A stretch of 64,000 nucleotides of DNA from Planctomycetota bacterium (GTDB lineage: Bacteria; Planctomycetota; Planctomycetia; Planctomycetales; Planctomycetaceae), in assembly GCA_014584345.1 (NCBI GenBank), contig JACTNB010000008.1, forward strand, positions 1-64,000. Reading direction: 5' to 3'. Positions 1-9,400 of the stretch are shown one piece after another. How positions within the stretch are numbered: position 1 is the first letter of the stretch; each line of letters begins with the position of its first letter. The translations under genes were made by a program, and so were the position numbers. The notes beneath the pieces are model-generated. The model worked only from the letters and a program-made list of their open reading frames with translations. It ran no database searches and was not told the origin of the DNA.

Positions 1-342
1 GCCGGTTTGCCGCGAACGATTTCCATCGTCCTTTGCGCCCCCGCAACTTAATGCGAGTGCGAAAAAAAGACGAACCCACCGGTCAGTCATCGAGTGAATC
101 ACCGGGCGTTCGTGCCTTGCGGAAGGGAATAATACCGCGCTGCGAAAAAACGTCAACCGTCCGCCTGTCGAAAATTTGAAGATTTCAAGAATGCCCCTGG
201 CTCAGGGTGAAATCAATCCTTGCGGATGCATTTCCGAGTGGAATCCAGTAATCTGGGTAATGCGTCCCACATCATTGTCGCGTGCGCCGCCGGGGAAATC
301 ACCCAGACTATTTCGAGGAATTACCCTCCAGGAATCCAGCCC
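1..342. other. Intergenic region with possible 5' end of a minus-strand gene
   Basis: No complete gene is visible. On the minus strand an ATG at position 26, preceded by AAAGGACG, opens a frame reading MEIVRGKP that leaves the window. This could be the start of a gene lying to the left, but eight codons cannot prove it and the spacing to the ribosome-binding-like sequence is short. The remainder probably holds the upstream region of the SGNH hydrolase. Confidence 0.3.
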
Positions 343-1032
343 ATGCCCCGCCATTTATTTGCAATCATCTGTTTGCTGACACTGCTGCATATGCCCGCCA
401 CTTCCGGTATGGGTCAGCCACAGCCAGTGAATTCCAGATGGGAAAAGGCAATTCTGGCTTTTGAAGAGAGCGACGAAATGAAATTTCCCCGCAAGGGGTG
501 TGTGCTGTTTGTGGGCTCGTCGTCGATTACGAAGTGGGACACCGACGCGGGCTTTCCGGACCGAAACGTGTTGAACCGGGGCTTTGGCGGTTCGCAGACG
601 GAGGATCAGTTGCAATTCATGGATCGGATTGTCTGGAAGTACGAGCCGACTGTTATTGTGTATTACTGTGGCGACAACGACATCAACGCGAAAAAGACAC
701 CCGCGGAAGTAATCGAAAATGTGATGACGTTTCGCGAGCGGGTCGCCGAGAAACTGCCCAATACGAAATTCGTCTATCTTCCGATCAAGCCGAGTCTGAA
801 ACGCTGGGCCTTGTGGGGAGAAATGTCGGAAGTGAATGCCGCGATCCGGAAAGCGTCAGAAAAGGATAGCAAATTCCACTACTGCGATGTGGCAACACCC
901 ATGCTGGGCCAGAGTGGCGAACCCCGTCCGGAACTGTTTGTGAAAGATGGCCTGCACTTAAGCGTAGCGGGCTACGCCTTGTGGAACGCTGAGGTGGAGA
1001 AGTTGCTCAGGGAGTTGAGCCCCGCCCGATGA
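343..1032 (+). CDS. Secreted SGNH/GDSL-family hydrolase
   Basis: A 229-residue putative esterase or lipase of the SGNH superfamily. Residues 1-24 form a signal peptide, so the enzyme should act outside the cytoplasm. The catalytic blocks are visible: GSSSIT near residues 58-63 (nucleophile Ser60), NRGFGGS with the block II glycine near 79-84, GDND at 110-113 (block III Asn), and DGLH with the Asp202/His205 pair. The ATG at 343 is preferred because an AGGA sequence lies just upstream and the signal peptide begins there; the frame also extends upstream to a TTG at 220. The substrate cannot be read; relatives act on platelet-activating-factor-like lipids or on carbohydrate acetyl esters. It converges on the next gene with a 229 bp gap. 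Confidence 0.85.
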   Translation: MPRHLFAIICLLTLLHMPATSGMGQPQPVNSRWEKAILAFEESDEMKFPRKGCVLFVGSSSITKWDTDAGFPDRNVLNRGFGGSQTEDQLQFMDRIVWKYEPTVIVYYCGDNDINAKKTPAEVIENVMTFRERVAEKLPNTKFVYLPIKPSLKRWALWGEMSEVNAAIRKASEKDSKFHYCDVATPMLGQSGEPRPELFVKDGLHLSVAGYALWNAEVEKLLRELSPAR

Positions 1033-1261
1033 CCTGGACATTCTGTTCCCTGGGGCGAATAAAATGGGTACCCCTGCGGTGTTCGTAATCCTGGTGATCG
1101 CGGGCGTGGGTTTGCACGACATCCTTTACATACGTGGCGGCCATTCAGGCAGCATCGCAGGTGTACTGGTCAACTGGAAAAAGGCAGAAATGGGAATGCG
1201 GGTTGCTTCGCTCCCTTGAATTCTGTCATGTTGGCGCAATGTCTCGCCCCAGCCTGCGGCA

Positions 1262-2176
1262 CTACTTGCGTTCCTTGGGTTGCGCAGCGATGGGGGTCAG
1301 TTCCTTGTAGCCGTTCAGTCGTGGAACGAACGGATCACCCTGCCAGAGGGCAAACACATTGCGGCTGGCATTGCGTTTTACGTCGTAGAAGACATAAACC
1401 GTCTCGGCATTCCCACCGGGATGAATCAGGCGGATGGCATGGGGGAGATAGGTTTTGGCATCGAGCATGACCTCGGCTTCCTGCCAGTTGGAGGCGTCCT
1501 GTTGCCAGAGAGGTTTGACTTTCAGGTGGATTCGCCCTTCCTGGATGTTGTGCTGTCCCCCCTGATCGGGATTGTCATGCAGGGTGATGTTATAGCGCAT
1601 GACGATTTTTTCCTTGGAGATGCCGAACAGGAAGGGGAGGGGGCCATCGGTAATGTTCTGCCCGCGGTTTTCGACCGGAATGGGAATACGCTGGAATTCC
1701 TTGCGTTGCTCGTCGATGGCCACGATTTGCGTGCCATCGCAGACCCATCTTTCCGCCTTGTCGCTTTGAATGGCAAAATTCTTGCCGTTCCGTTGGCGTG
1801 TCTGGCCTTCCTTGAAGTTCTTGGGGGCATCCAGATCAATCCGGCCCTTATCGGGAGCCTCGTAATAAAATTCCCCTTCGGACCATTTTTCGACATGGAA
1901 GACAAAGTCGTAAATGTAGCGGCGATGTTTCCCTTCCAGTTTTTTGGTAATTTCTCCCGCTTTTTCCCAGTTTGACAGAATGTAGACCATTTCCTGGGAG
2001 AGTGTCGCCTGCTGGGTCGCAACATCGGGCCGCGGCAGACGGGGGGCTTCCTGAGGGGCAGGAGTTTGCGGCGGAACCTGGGCCAGCGCCTGCGCGGAAG
2101 AGTTGGCCCAGACGGCAAAAACAGTTCCCAGGGAGAGCAGGGCCCGGGTAACTACGGACTGGCAAACGGGCTTCAT
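1262..2176 (-). CDS. TIGR03009-like secreted planctomycete protein
   Basis: A 304-residue protein with an N-terminal signal peptide (hydrophobic run near residues 8-30, ending in alanines) followed by a proline-rich linker. The mature part resembles the planctomycete-specific family TIGR03009, whose members look like LolA/LppX-type lipoprotein-carrier folds. That assignment rests on the overall pattern (QEMVYILSNWEKA..., YEAPDKGRIDLD, repeated beta strands) and is not proven. The start at 2176 has AAGGA upstream and is where the signal peptide begins; the open frame runs further upstream without a recognisable protein. It is transcribed divergently from the acyl-CoA dehydrogenase. The function is unknown, but an envelope location is likely. 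Confidence 0.7.
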   Translation of the reverse strand: MKPVCQSVVTRALLSLGTVFAVWANSSAQALAQVPPQTPAPQEAPRLPRPDVATQQATLSQEMVYILSNWEKAGEITKKLEGKHRRYIYDFVFHVEKWSEGEFYYEAPDKGRIDLDAPKNFKEGQTRQRNGKNFAIQSDKAERWVCDGTQIVAIDEQRKEFQRIPIPVENRGQNITDGPLPFLFGISKEKIVMRYNITLHDNPDQGGQHNIQEGRIHLKVKPLWQQDASNWQEAEVMLDAKTYLPHAIRLIHPGGNAETVYVFYDVKRNASRNVFALWQGDPFVPRLNGYKELTPIAAQPKERK

Positions 2177-2650
2177 CAGGCGACATCCTTGTCGATCAAT
2201 TAACGAAGGAGAGTTCGGGCAGACGTCGTGGGGGCGAAAGTCTCTCCTGGCCCACGAACCTACCGACTCCGTTCCGGTGAGTCGCGAACTGTAGCAACTG
2301 AATCTGTTCACGAAAAGGGGGATTTTTACCCTGCATGCCTGAAGCCTTCCCCCCAAAAAGGGGACTTTCCCGAACTTCAAGCCCGCGCGGGGGTTCGATA
2401 TCTCCCGGTTCGTGCGGAATTCGTCGATCGGATGACATTTCTACAAAACGTCGGCACGTAGCCAGGCATGCCGGGCTCGCGGTTCAGGCCAGTAAAGCGA
2501 GAGGCCTCGCCGGCAGCCTGTTCGATACCCGGACCCCGGAGCTGGCCAAGTTCACCTGTTCGTCTTCCCCCTCACGGAGTAAAATATCGGCAAATCCAAA
2601 TGGGACCACGATTCACGCCTCCAGGGGCATGGGAAACGGGAGACGATACG
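2177..2650. other. Divergent intergenic region
   Basis: 474 bases lie between the divergent TIGR03009-like and acyl-CoA dehydrogenase genes. It should contain promoters for both. Open frames cross it, but their composition is low-quality and they are extensions of the flanking genes. No RNA gene or strong hairpin was recognised. Confidence 0.4.
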
Positions 2651-4615
2651 ATGTCCACCACGCCAGAGACCAATCTTTCCGGTGCAGCACCGGAATCCCG
2701 GGATGCGAATGCCGCCTCCCCCACGGCCCCCGAAGCGACATTCGTGGAAACTGCTTTACGACTGAGCGGAAAATCGGTCGAGGAGGCAAGAAAAACCGGA
2801 ACGATCGACCGAGCAGACGATGAAATGGAACTGCTGTTTGCCACGGAATATCAGACCGCGCGCAGTCCCGTGCATCGCGCGGTGTGGGATCGCGAATTTC
2901 CCAACGATCTGTTTCTCTCGACGAAAACGGAAGCGGCTCCCGAGGTTCGGCAAACCTTCGACGCCTGCCTGGAAGCGGTGTCCCGCCATCAACGGGCCGG
3001 CACCCATTACAACGAACGCCAGAAGGTCTCGCCGGCACTATTTGCCGATCTGGGGCGGGCGGGATACTGGGGGTTGCTGGTCGATCGGGACCATGGTGGA
3101 AGCGCGCTGCCGTTTCAGCAGTTCGCGCGATTTCTAACCCGCATGGCGACACTGAATCCCACGGTGGCGGGGTTGGGTTCCGTCCACGGCTGTATTGGTG
3201 CGGTGGATCCGCTGATGACGTTCGGCAATCCGGACCAACAGCGAAAATATCTTCCCCTGTTGGCCACGGGGGAAAAACTTTCGGCCTTCGCGCTGACGGA
3301 ACCGGGGGCAGGCTCGGATTTATCGGCCCTGTCCACGACAGCGGAACTGGTGGGCGACGATTACCTGGTGAACGGCGAAAAACTGTTTATCACGAATGCC
3401 ATCGAGGGGCGCGTGATTGGTCTGGTCGTAAAGATCGAGAATCGCCCGGCCGTGCTGATCGCGGAATTGCCCGAACAGCAGAACGACCAGTTTCAAATTG
3501 TCGATTATGGTTTGTATGCCCTGAAGCATTCCTACAACAACGGGCTACGGTTTCGCAATTTCCGTGTCCCCCGGGAGAATCTGCTGCATATCCAGGGAGG
3601 AGACGGACTGACGATTGCCTATCACGGTTTGAATCGTGGTCGCGTGGCGCTGTGTGCCACCGCCGCGGGAACCATACGGCTGATGCTGGCCAATACTCTA
3701 CCCTGGGCGAGGTATCGCGAAACGTACGGACTGCCGATCGCGGAACGGGAACTGGTGCGTCGACGGATCGGACTGATGGCCGCCTATATCACGGGCTGTG
3801 ATGCCCTGGTGGAATGGTGTGGCGGCCTGCTCGACCAAGGCTATCGCGGGGAAATGGAGTGCATTATCGCCAAGATCTTCGGCAGCGAAGTCCAGAAGGA
3901 AACCGCGATCGAGTTGTTCATGAAAACGCATGGGGGGCGCTCGTTTTTGCATGGGCATCTGTTTGGCGACAACGTGCACGAATTCCTGGCCCCCTGTATT
4001 TACGAAGGCGAAGGCGAGATGCTGGGAATGGCGTTTATGAAATCTCTCATCAAGCAGCACGGCAAGAACTTCTACGAACCGATCGGCAAGGCGCTGCAGA
4101 AAGCCGGCATCAAACATCCCAACCCGATGAATCCCGCGCATCTGGTGGCGTTGAGACAGGCGGCGATGCCCTATGTGAAGTGGCGGGTGGGGGAATCGCT
4201 GGTCTGGCCCAAGCGGGAGGGATACGATTTTCTCCCCCCCAGTCTGCAGGGACATGCCGACTTCGCGATGGAACAATTACAGGGCGCGCGAATCGAGTTG
4301 GATAGCCTGATGCGCAAATTTCAGTTGGCATTGGCCGATAGGCAGTGTGCCATGGCCGATCTGTCGCAGAAAATTCAGGATCAGGTTGTAATGCTGGTGA
4401 CGTGCCTGTATGCCGCCCGAGAAAAAACAGAATTGCGAGGTGCGGCCGCCGACGTTCTGGCCCGCCAGTTGCAACATCGCATCCTCGGCACCCGCCCCGA
4501 CGGAGGCTACTTCAAAGCCGTGACCCGACTGGGAGAAATGGTGCTCCATCACGGGGATACGCTGCTGGGGCCCATCGAAGCAGAAGCGATCATGATGCCT
4601 TATAAACCTGGGTGA
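2651..4615 (+). CDS. Long acyl-CoA dehydrogenase (FadE-like)
   Basis: A 654-residue flavoenzyme of the acyl-CoA dehydrogenase family, expected to introduce the first double bond in fatty acyl-CoA oxidation. The flavin/substrate signature TEPGAGSD is at 216-223 and the C-terminal catalytic-base region reads IYEGEGE with Glu452 as the likely base. Ordinary family members are about 380-400 residues. This one has an N-terminal extension of about 100 residues and a C-terminal extension of about 180 residues, as in the larger FadE-type enzymes. The start at 2651 has GGGAG about ten bases upstream; the longer frame from 2468 codes for an implausible arginine/proline-rich leader. The gene stands alone, so the chain length used is unknown. 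Confidence 0.85.
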   Translation: MSTTPETNLSGAAPESRDANAASPTAPEATFVETALRLSGKSVEEARKTGTIDRADDEMELLFATEYQTARSPVHRAVWDREFPNDLFLSTKTEAAPEVRQTFDACLEAVSRHQRAGTHYNERQKVSPALFADLGRAGYWGLLVDRDHGGSALPFQQFARFLTRMATLNPTVAGLGSVHGCIGAVDPLMTFGNPDQQRKYLPLLATGEKLSAFALTEPGAGSDLSALSTTAELVGDDYLVNGEKLFITNAIEGRVIGLVVKIENRPAVLIAELPEQQNDQFQIVDYGLYALKHSYNNGLRFRNFRVPRENLLHIQGGDGLTIAYHGLNRGRVALCATAAGTIRLMLANTLPWARYRETYGLPIAERELVRRRIGLMAAYITGCDALVEWCGGLLDQGYRGEMECIIAKIFGSEVQKETAIELFMKTHGGRSFLHGHLFGDNVHEFLAPCIYEGEGEMLGMAFMKSLIKQHGKNFYEPIGKALQKAGIKHPNPMNPAHLVALRQAAMPYVKWRVGESLVWPKREGYDFLPPSLQGHADFAMEQLQGARIELDSLMRKFQLALADRQCAMADLSQKIQDQVVMLVTCLYAAREKTELRGAAADVLARQLQHRILGTRPDGGYFKAVTRLGEMVLHHGDTLLGPIEAEAIMMPYKPG

Positions 4616-4685
4616 ATCGGCATTGCACTCAAGCCGATACGGTTCGGACGAGTGTTTGCGGATCCCGGGCTAACGTCTTCCGTTA

Positions 4686-4707
4686 CCTCACGGGCGCGGT
4701 TAGTTCG
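4686..4707 (-). repeat. Degenerate REP-like fragment
   Basis: These 22 bases match 20 of 22 positions of the end of the GC-rich repeat found at 26815-26951 and 41299-41435 (CTGACGGGCGCGGCTAGTTCG-type end). It lies between the stop codons of two convergent genes and looks like a decayed single copy. Confidence 0.5.
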
Positions 4708-4726
4708 CGTGGCTCGGCGCCGCGGA

Positions 4727-6364
4727 TCAGGACTTAATGAATCCCTGCAGGGCGTCAAGAATCATGCCATTTACGCCAATGGGAGATTGATGGGCCCACA
4801 TGGAACGGACCAGATCATACATCAGTAGCGTACAGATCCCCATGGAAACCGTGGACAGCAACACCAGGCTGAACGAGACCATGTCCCACTCCGCGGCCAT
4901 TGCCGGGGCAACTCCGCCTCGGAAGGTTCCCGCGGCGGGCAGCGATGCCACGCTTTCACCGGATTCGAAGTCATCCTCGAAGTCGTTGTCGTCGGCTTCG
5001 AGCACATCGTCGTCGTCCAGCAGTTCATTGGAGACGTCGAGTTCGCTGTCACTCAGTTCATCGAAGCTGCCTTCGTCGTCGAAATCGACGAATTCGTCCC
5101 CCTCCAATTCGGAGGAATCGAATTCCATGGTGTCGGCGGAATCTTCGTCGTCGAACATGACCACGCCGGTCGGGTCGTCCTGCTCCACTTCGGCCCCGCT
5201 GTCTTCGAGCAGCGGCATGTCGAAGGAGGTGTCTGCATCGTCATCGTCGCTGATGCCAAGCATGGGAATGGTCGATTCGCCCACATCGCGCCGGCTGTAG
5301 GTATCGTCCAGGGTAAGTCCCAGTCCGCTGTCGGGTATCAGGGAAATGCCGGAGTCGGCTCCCAGCGTAATGGAATCGTCGTCATCGTCTCCACCGAGCG
5401 AAATGCCGCTATCGATGGCCAAGTCGAGTGAAATTCCGCTGTCGCCCGAGGAGAAAGACATGCCACTGGCGGGGCCTGCCAGCATGTCGCCCAGGATGGA
5501 ATCTTCCTGGTCTTCATCGCCGGCGGCAAGCAGGTGAGCCGCGCTCCCTTCGTCATCGAGCGGCATCAGGGTCACTTCACTGCCAGGTTCTCCCACAATT
5601 CCCGAGCCGGTCAGATCGAGGCCACTGGGGGGATTCTGATCGTAATTCCCCATCAGGGAGACATCGCTTTCGGACTCTTCCGACAGGGCCGACTTGTCTC
5701 GCGCGGTTCGCCCGATGCCGGACTCTGCCTGAAGCGTGATATCGGAGCCTGCGTCGTCGTCGATCGGGACCAGGCGTACATCGCTATCGCTGATGCCTGC
5801 CAAGTCTAATTCGTCATCGGACAGGCTGACCTTGCTATCGTCCTCGCTCTCGGTACGCAATGGCGTACCCGAAGGGGGGGCGGGCAGGTCTTCGACGAGG
5901 CGGAGTTCGCTGTCACTCGGAAGTTCCGCTGCCGTCTTGGGGGGTTGCTGTTCTGTTTTGCGTCGTTGCAGGCTGGGGGCCGCCAGCAGATCGGATTCCA
6001 GGGCGGGATCGACCACCAGTCGGACATCGCTGTCGGAACTGGGAGGCATGCCTGGAGACTTTTTGCTGATCACCGTCGGGCGATCCCCCATTTCCTCCTC
6101 GAGCACGATCTGCGAGCCCCCTCCCAGGTCCAGTTCCTCGCCCAGGCGGATCACGTCGTCTTCGTCTTCGATGCGTGGAATGTCGTAACCGGAATCGGGC
6201 TTCAGGTTGCGGGCCAGCGTTTCCACGTCCTCCTGCTTGAACTTCCAGGTTCCGCGATCAGCAAAAGCCCGGATTTCGCCTGCTTCCCGGAGCCGATTCA
6301 GTTCCGTGGTGGTAATGGACAACTGGCTGGCGGCGTCTTCCAGATTGATATACTTACTGGCCAT
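4727..6364 (-). CDS. Helix-turn-helix protein with long acidic repeat region and C-terminal membrane segment
   Basis: A 545-residue protein of unusual build. Residues 1-60 resemble the helix-turn-helix_17/excisionase (MerR-like) DNA-binding fold (YINLEDAASQLSI, LNRLREAGEIRAF, GTWKFKQEDV). Residues 60-480 are extremely acidic and of low complexity. They carry repeated short motifs of the forms SDSDVRLV, SDSELRLV and DSGISL, spaced by aspartate and serine runs. A hydrophobic segment near residues 498-518 is followed by a short tail, so the protein may be membrane-anchored with its DNA-binding end in the cytoplasm. The ATG at 6364 directly precedes the HTH. The function is unknown. The repeat content gives long spurious frames on the other strand. 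Confidence 0.75.
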   Translation of the reverse strand: MASKYINLEDAASQLSITTTELNRLREAGEIRAFADRGTWKFKQEDVETLARNLKPDSGYDIPRIEDEDDVIRLGEELDLGGGSQIVLEEEMGDRPTVISKKSPGMPPSSDSDVRLVVDPALESDLLAAPSLQRRKTEQQPPKTAAELPSDSELRLVEDLPAPPSGTPLRTESEDDSKVSLSDDELDLAGISDSDVRLVPIDDDAGSDITLQAESGIGRTARDKSALSEESESDVSLMGNYDQNPPSGLDLTGSGIVGEPGSEVTLMPLDDEGSAAHLLAAGDEDQEDSILGDMLAGPASGMSFSSGDSGISLDLAIDSGISLGGDDDDDSITLGADSGISLIPDSGLGLTLDDTYSRRDVGESTIPMLGISDDDDADTSFDMPLLEDSGAEVEQDDPTGVVMFDDEDSADTMEFDSSELEGDEFVDFDDEGSFDELSDSELDVSNELLDDDDVLEADDNDFEDDFESGESVASLPAAGTFRGGVAPAMAAEWDMVSFSLVLLSTVSMGICTLLMYDLVRSMWAHQSPIGVNGMILDALQGFIKS

Positions 6365-6992
6365 GTCGGGTCATTCTCCGGAACCTGAATAGCAGCCCAG
6401 CACGTCTGGTGTTTCACAGCCTGGAGCGGTCTGCATAGTGGAAATGTCTGCTGAAAATAAGGATCGCGCGAACCGTTACCGTGATGGTTCCGTCCTTGGG
6501 AACACTCGCCCTGCTGGTTATGGCGAAGCCACACTCACCCTGCAAGTGGTGGCGGAGCCACGGTTAACCAACGGACGGGAGATTTGTCTCCCGGGGCTCT
6601 GGCCGCGAATCCCAGCGTCCAGCGATGATGTCCATATCTGGTATGACTGGTGAAAAATCCTGGAATCGGATTTGTCCCAGTCCCTGTCTAATTGAGGAGC
6701 TTTAAGCCTTAATTCTACGAAATAAGGCGGGTGAATCAAGAGGCTAGTGCAAAGAACGCATGAAAAGGCGAACACGGCCGTCTCGGATTCCCCCTCGGGG
6801 GAACAACCAAAACCGCTTGCCTTCGCACCCTTTATCGGCCTTCCGCAAATATATACCCCAGAATACCACCAGGCGAATTTCAAGCCTGGGGTAATTGCCG
6901 CAAGATGCGCTAAAACTTGCTTCTATGCGGATTCTGACGATGAGACACGATGCTTCTCGTATAGCGGATGGAAGGCATCTCCGCGGGGGATC
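6365..6992. other. Intergenic region without recognisable gene
   Basis: 628 bases lie between the PP2C phosphatase stop and the HTH protein start, both on the minus strand. It should hold the HTH gene promoter. Frames crossing it lack family resemblance. No tRNA, riboswitch or intrinsic terminator was recognised. Confidence 0.4.
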
Positions 6993-8480
6993 TCAAACCT
7001 GAGTGGCACCGCGTTTGATGACGACCACAGTCATGTCATCGGCTTGCGAACGGCCACCCGTCGTGTTGCGAGCAGACCCTATCAGGTGGGCGACAATATC
7101 CCGGGCAGGCAGATGGGACTGGCCGCGGACCTCCTCCAACAAACGCTCCTGCCCGTAAATTTCCCCACTTGAATTGACTGCCTCGGTGACGCCATCCGTG
7201 GAAAGCAGCAGCACATCGCCCGGCTCGAAGGAGTACACGGGGGAACACGTGTAGCTGACGGGGGAATCGATACCCAGGATCAAGCCGGTGCTGATCAATT
7301 CCAGATTGGTGCCATCGGCCCTTAGAAAATCGCCCCGATGTCCGGCACCCACGTAGTGGAAGGTGTTGGCGGCCAGGTCCAGGTCCACCAGAAACAAGGT
7401 CACGAATGCGCTGTCCCGCAAATCGCGATACAGAAATTCATTCAGGCATTCCATGGTGACATCCAGGCGAACTTCAGTACGCAGGATTGCCCGCAAGTAG
7501 GCCCGGGTTTCCACCATTTCCAGTGCGGGGCCGAGCCCATGTCCCGAAACGTCCCCAACGGCAATCACCAGCCGGGACGGCGAAAGCCAGATATAATCGT
7601 AATAATCCCCCGAAACGATATTGGCCGGGCTGACCAGGCCCGACATGTCATACCCGGGATACTGAGGTTCGGTCCGCGGGTAGAGCAACTCCTGCACGGC
7701 CTGGGCCGCGAAGATTTCCTGCTGAGCATGAAATTGATCGGTAATATCCGTCGAGATCCCCGCCAGCCCGGTGATTTTGCCCTGGGCATCGAGGAGGGGA
7801 AACTTGACGGAAATATAGGTGTGAAGGCCGTCCTCGTGAGTGGCCACTTCCTGCAAACGCAGCATTTTGCCGGTTTTGATCACCTGTTGATCAACCTTGC
7901 GAAACTGCCCGGCAATATGATCGTTAAAGATTTCGTAGTCGGACTTTCCCCGGATCTGTTGATTGCGGACGTGAAACAGCGTTTCAAAGAGATGGTTCAC
8001 GAACAGGTAACGCCCCTGGGCATCCTTGATATAGACAACGGCCCCGGAGTTTTCCAGGATGCTCTGATAGTGACGCTTGCGATCCTGTTTGCGTCGTCGG
8101 CGGCGGCGATCGATCGTCAAATCCTTGATGAACAAGGCCAGCAGCGGGGTTACCTCCTTGCGGACCGGGCAGGCTTCAATCTCGACCGAAATGCGTTTGT
8201 TATCCCGGCACAAATGGCAGCGGAGTGCGGTGCCCGGGCAGATGTCTTCGCCGTTCTGGAATTGATGTTCGACAAACCGGCGGAACAGGTCGCGCTCGGG
8301 CGAGAGAAAACAGAGATCCAGGGGCCCCTCCGGCGGGGTCGGCAAAAGCTTCTGAAAGCGAGTATTCGAAAAACGGGTTTGATACTCCGCATCGATCACG
8401 CAAGTGGCCCAGGGAAGCATTTCAGCTGCTTCACAAAACGCCTCGAATCCTTCAATACGCTGTATTCGATCGACGTCCAT
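6993..8480 (-). CDS. PAS-PAS-PP2C serine phosphatase (RsbU/SpoIIE type)
   Basis: A 495-residue signalling phosphatase. Residues 1-125 and about 140-255 are PAS-like sensor domains; the second contains KDAQGRYLFVNHLFE and ends in GISTDITDQ. Residues 270-490 are a PP2C-like SpoIIE/RsbU domain with the metal-binding aspartates in VGDVSGHG, STDGVTE and QADDMTVVV. Such enzymes dephosphorylate anti-sigma-factor antagonists in partner-switching stress control. No anti-sigma or antagonist gene lies nearby, so the partner is unknown. A basic run (RRRRRRK) separates the two PAS regions. No membrane segment is evident, so it is probably cytoplasmic. Confidence 0.85.
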   Translation of the reverse strand: MDVDRIQRIEGFEAFCEAAEMLPWATCVIDAEYQTRFSNTRFQKLLPTPPEGPLDLCFLSPERDLFRRFVEHQFQNGEDICPGTALRCHLCRDNKRISVEIEACPVRKEVTPLLALFIKDLTIDRRRRRRKQDRKRHYQSILENSGAVVYIKDAQGRYLFVNHLFETLFHVRNQQIRGKSDYEIFNDHIAGQFRKVDQQVIKTGKMLRLQEVATHEDGLHTYISVKFPLLDAQGKITGLAGISTDITDQFHAQQEIFAAQAVQELLYPRTEPQYPGYDMSGLVSPANIVSGDYYDYIWLSPSRLVIAVGDVSGHGLGPALEMVETRAYLRAILRTEVRLDVTMECLNEFLYRDLRDSAFVTLFLVDLDLAANTFHYVGAGHRGDFLRADGTNLELISTGLILGIDSPVSYTCSPVYSFEPGDVLLLSTDGVTEAVNSSGEIYGQERLLEEVRGQSHLPARDIVAHLIGSARNTTGGRSQADDMTVVVIKRGATQV

Positions 8481-9400
8481 TTTGATTCGACCAGCCGGCG
8501 CTAACAGAAGAGAAGGAAGAGAGTACCTTGTTGATCACGGAGTTTTCCAATGACAGGCACAACTCACTGGCACGCACTTTGAATTTAGCGAGAAAATACT
8601 CGTCCAACAAAACTTTTCTTTACATTTCCTTCATGAATCTGTCAGAAAATCGGCTGAAATTAGCCTGTTTTTTGCCTTTTTTGCGGTACCCTGAGGTGTT
8701 GTCCTCATACTGACTGGAGTTTACCCGCAGTGCAGCCACGACTGTCCGTGATGTGCTGAAGTTCGTTCCTCGACCACCCGGCACAACCACGAGAGGGATA
8801 ATGTACTGACGCGCGGAACACTCCCCTTGTTCCCGATGCTACCAGGGAATTTTAGTGGACTGTTCGGCGTCATCAGGTATTCCGTGCCGGGCGGATGGTG
8901 GCGGTGTTCGACGAACCCCGCCGGATTGCAGGAGTCGTCAGCGCGGTGACGCAAGCTCGCAAAGTAAACCTGAAAGAATGCAATGCAAGTACCTTGCGGC
9001 TACGTGCCTCCCCGCGTGCGCGATACCGATTGGAATTCACCACGGAAGCCAGCCTGGAGCGACTGCGAAAAAAAATCTGAAATGCAGTTGCATTCGTGGA
9101 GAACAATCACATAATAGATGGTGTATGTATTCCTGCCTGCCGGGTTGCGTGACCCGGCTACCGTACCTGTGAGGGGATGCCGCGGTGATCCGCGTAGTAC
9201 CTCCTCGTGAACGTTGGCAAGTTTGCCAGGCTTTGATGACCTCGGCACTCTCACAGCGGACCGGCATAGTTTAACGATATCGTCCTTGTGTGATTTTCGT
9301 TAGATGGCTTCGGCTGGTCACCCCGCACACTCGTGTTTCGAGTATTCCTCCCGTGCGTGGTCGGGCTGATCGTCGATCGCTGACGACTCCAGGTATTGAA
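8481..9400. other. Long divergent intergenic region
   Basis: 920 bases lie between the divergent phosphatase and PSD1/WD40 genes. It contains an AT-rich stretch near 8570-8690, a short hairpin at 9139-9158 (GCCGGGT and ACCCGGC arms) and a small palindrome near 9082-9097. Short frames here, such as 8528-8713, lack good start sites and family resemblance. Promoters for both flanking genes are expected. No RNA family was recognised. Confidence 0.4.

Noticed and set aside
1216..1975. Plus-strand frames (84 and 231 codons) opposite the TIGR03009-like gene
   Set aside because: They are shadows of the minus-strand gene, which has a signal peptide and a proper ribosome-binding site.
4800..5300. A serine-rich plus-strand frame (about 166 codons) inside the acidic repeat protein
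   Set aside because: Long Ser runs are the reverse reading of Asp/Glu/Ser codon repeats. The minus-strand frame has a good HTH and membrane segment.
7338..8504. A 388-codon plus-strand frame opposite the PP2C phosphatase
   Set aside because: The opposite strand encodes clear PAS and PP2C motifs; this frame has no family resemblance.
8528..8713. A 61-codon AT-rich frame in the 8481-9400 gap
   Set aside because: It has no ribosome-binding site and no family resemblance; it is probably non-coding.
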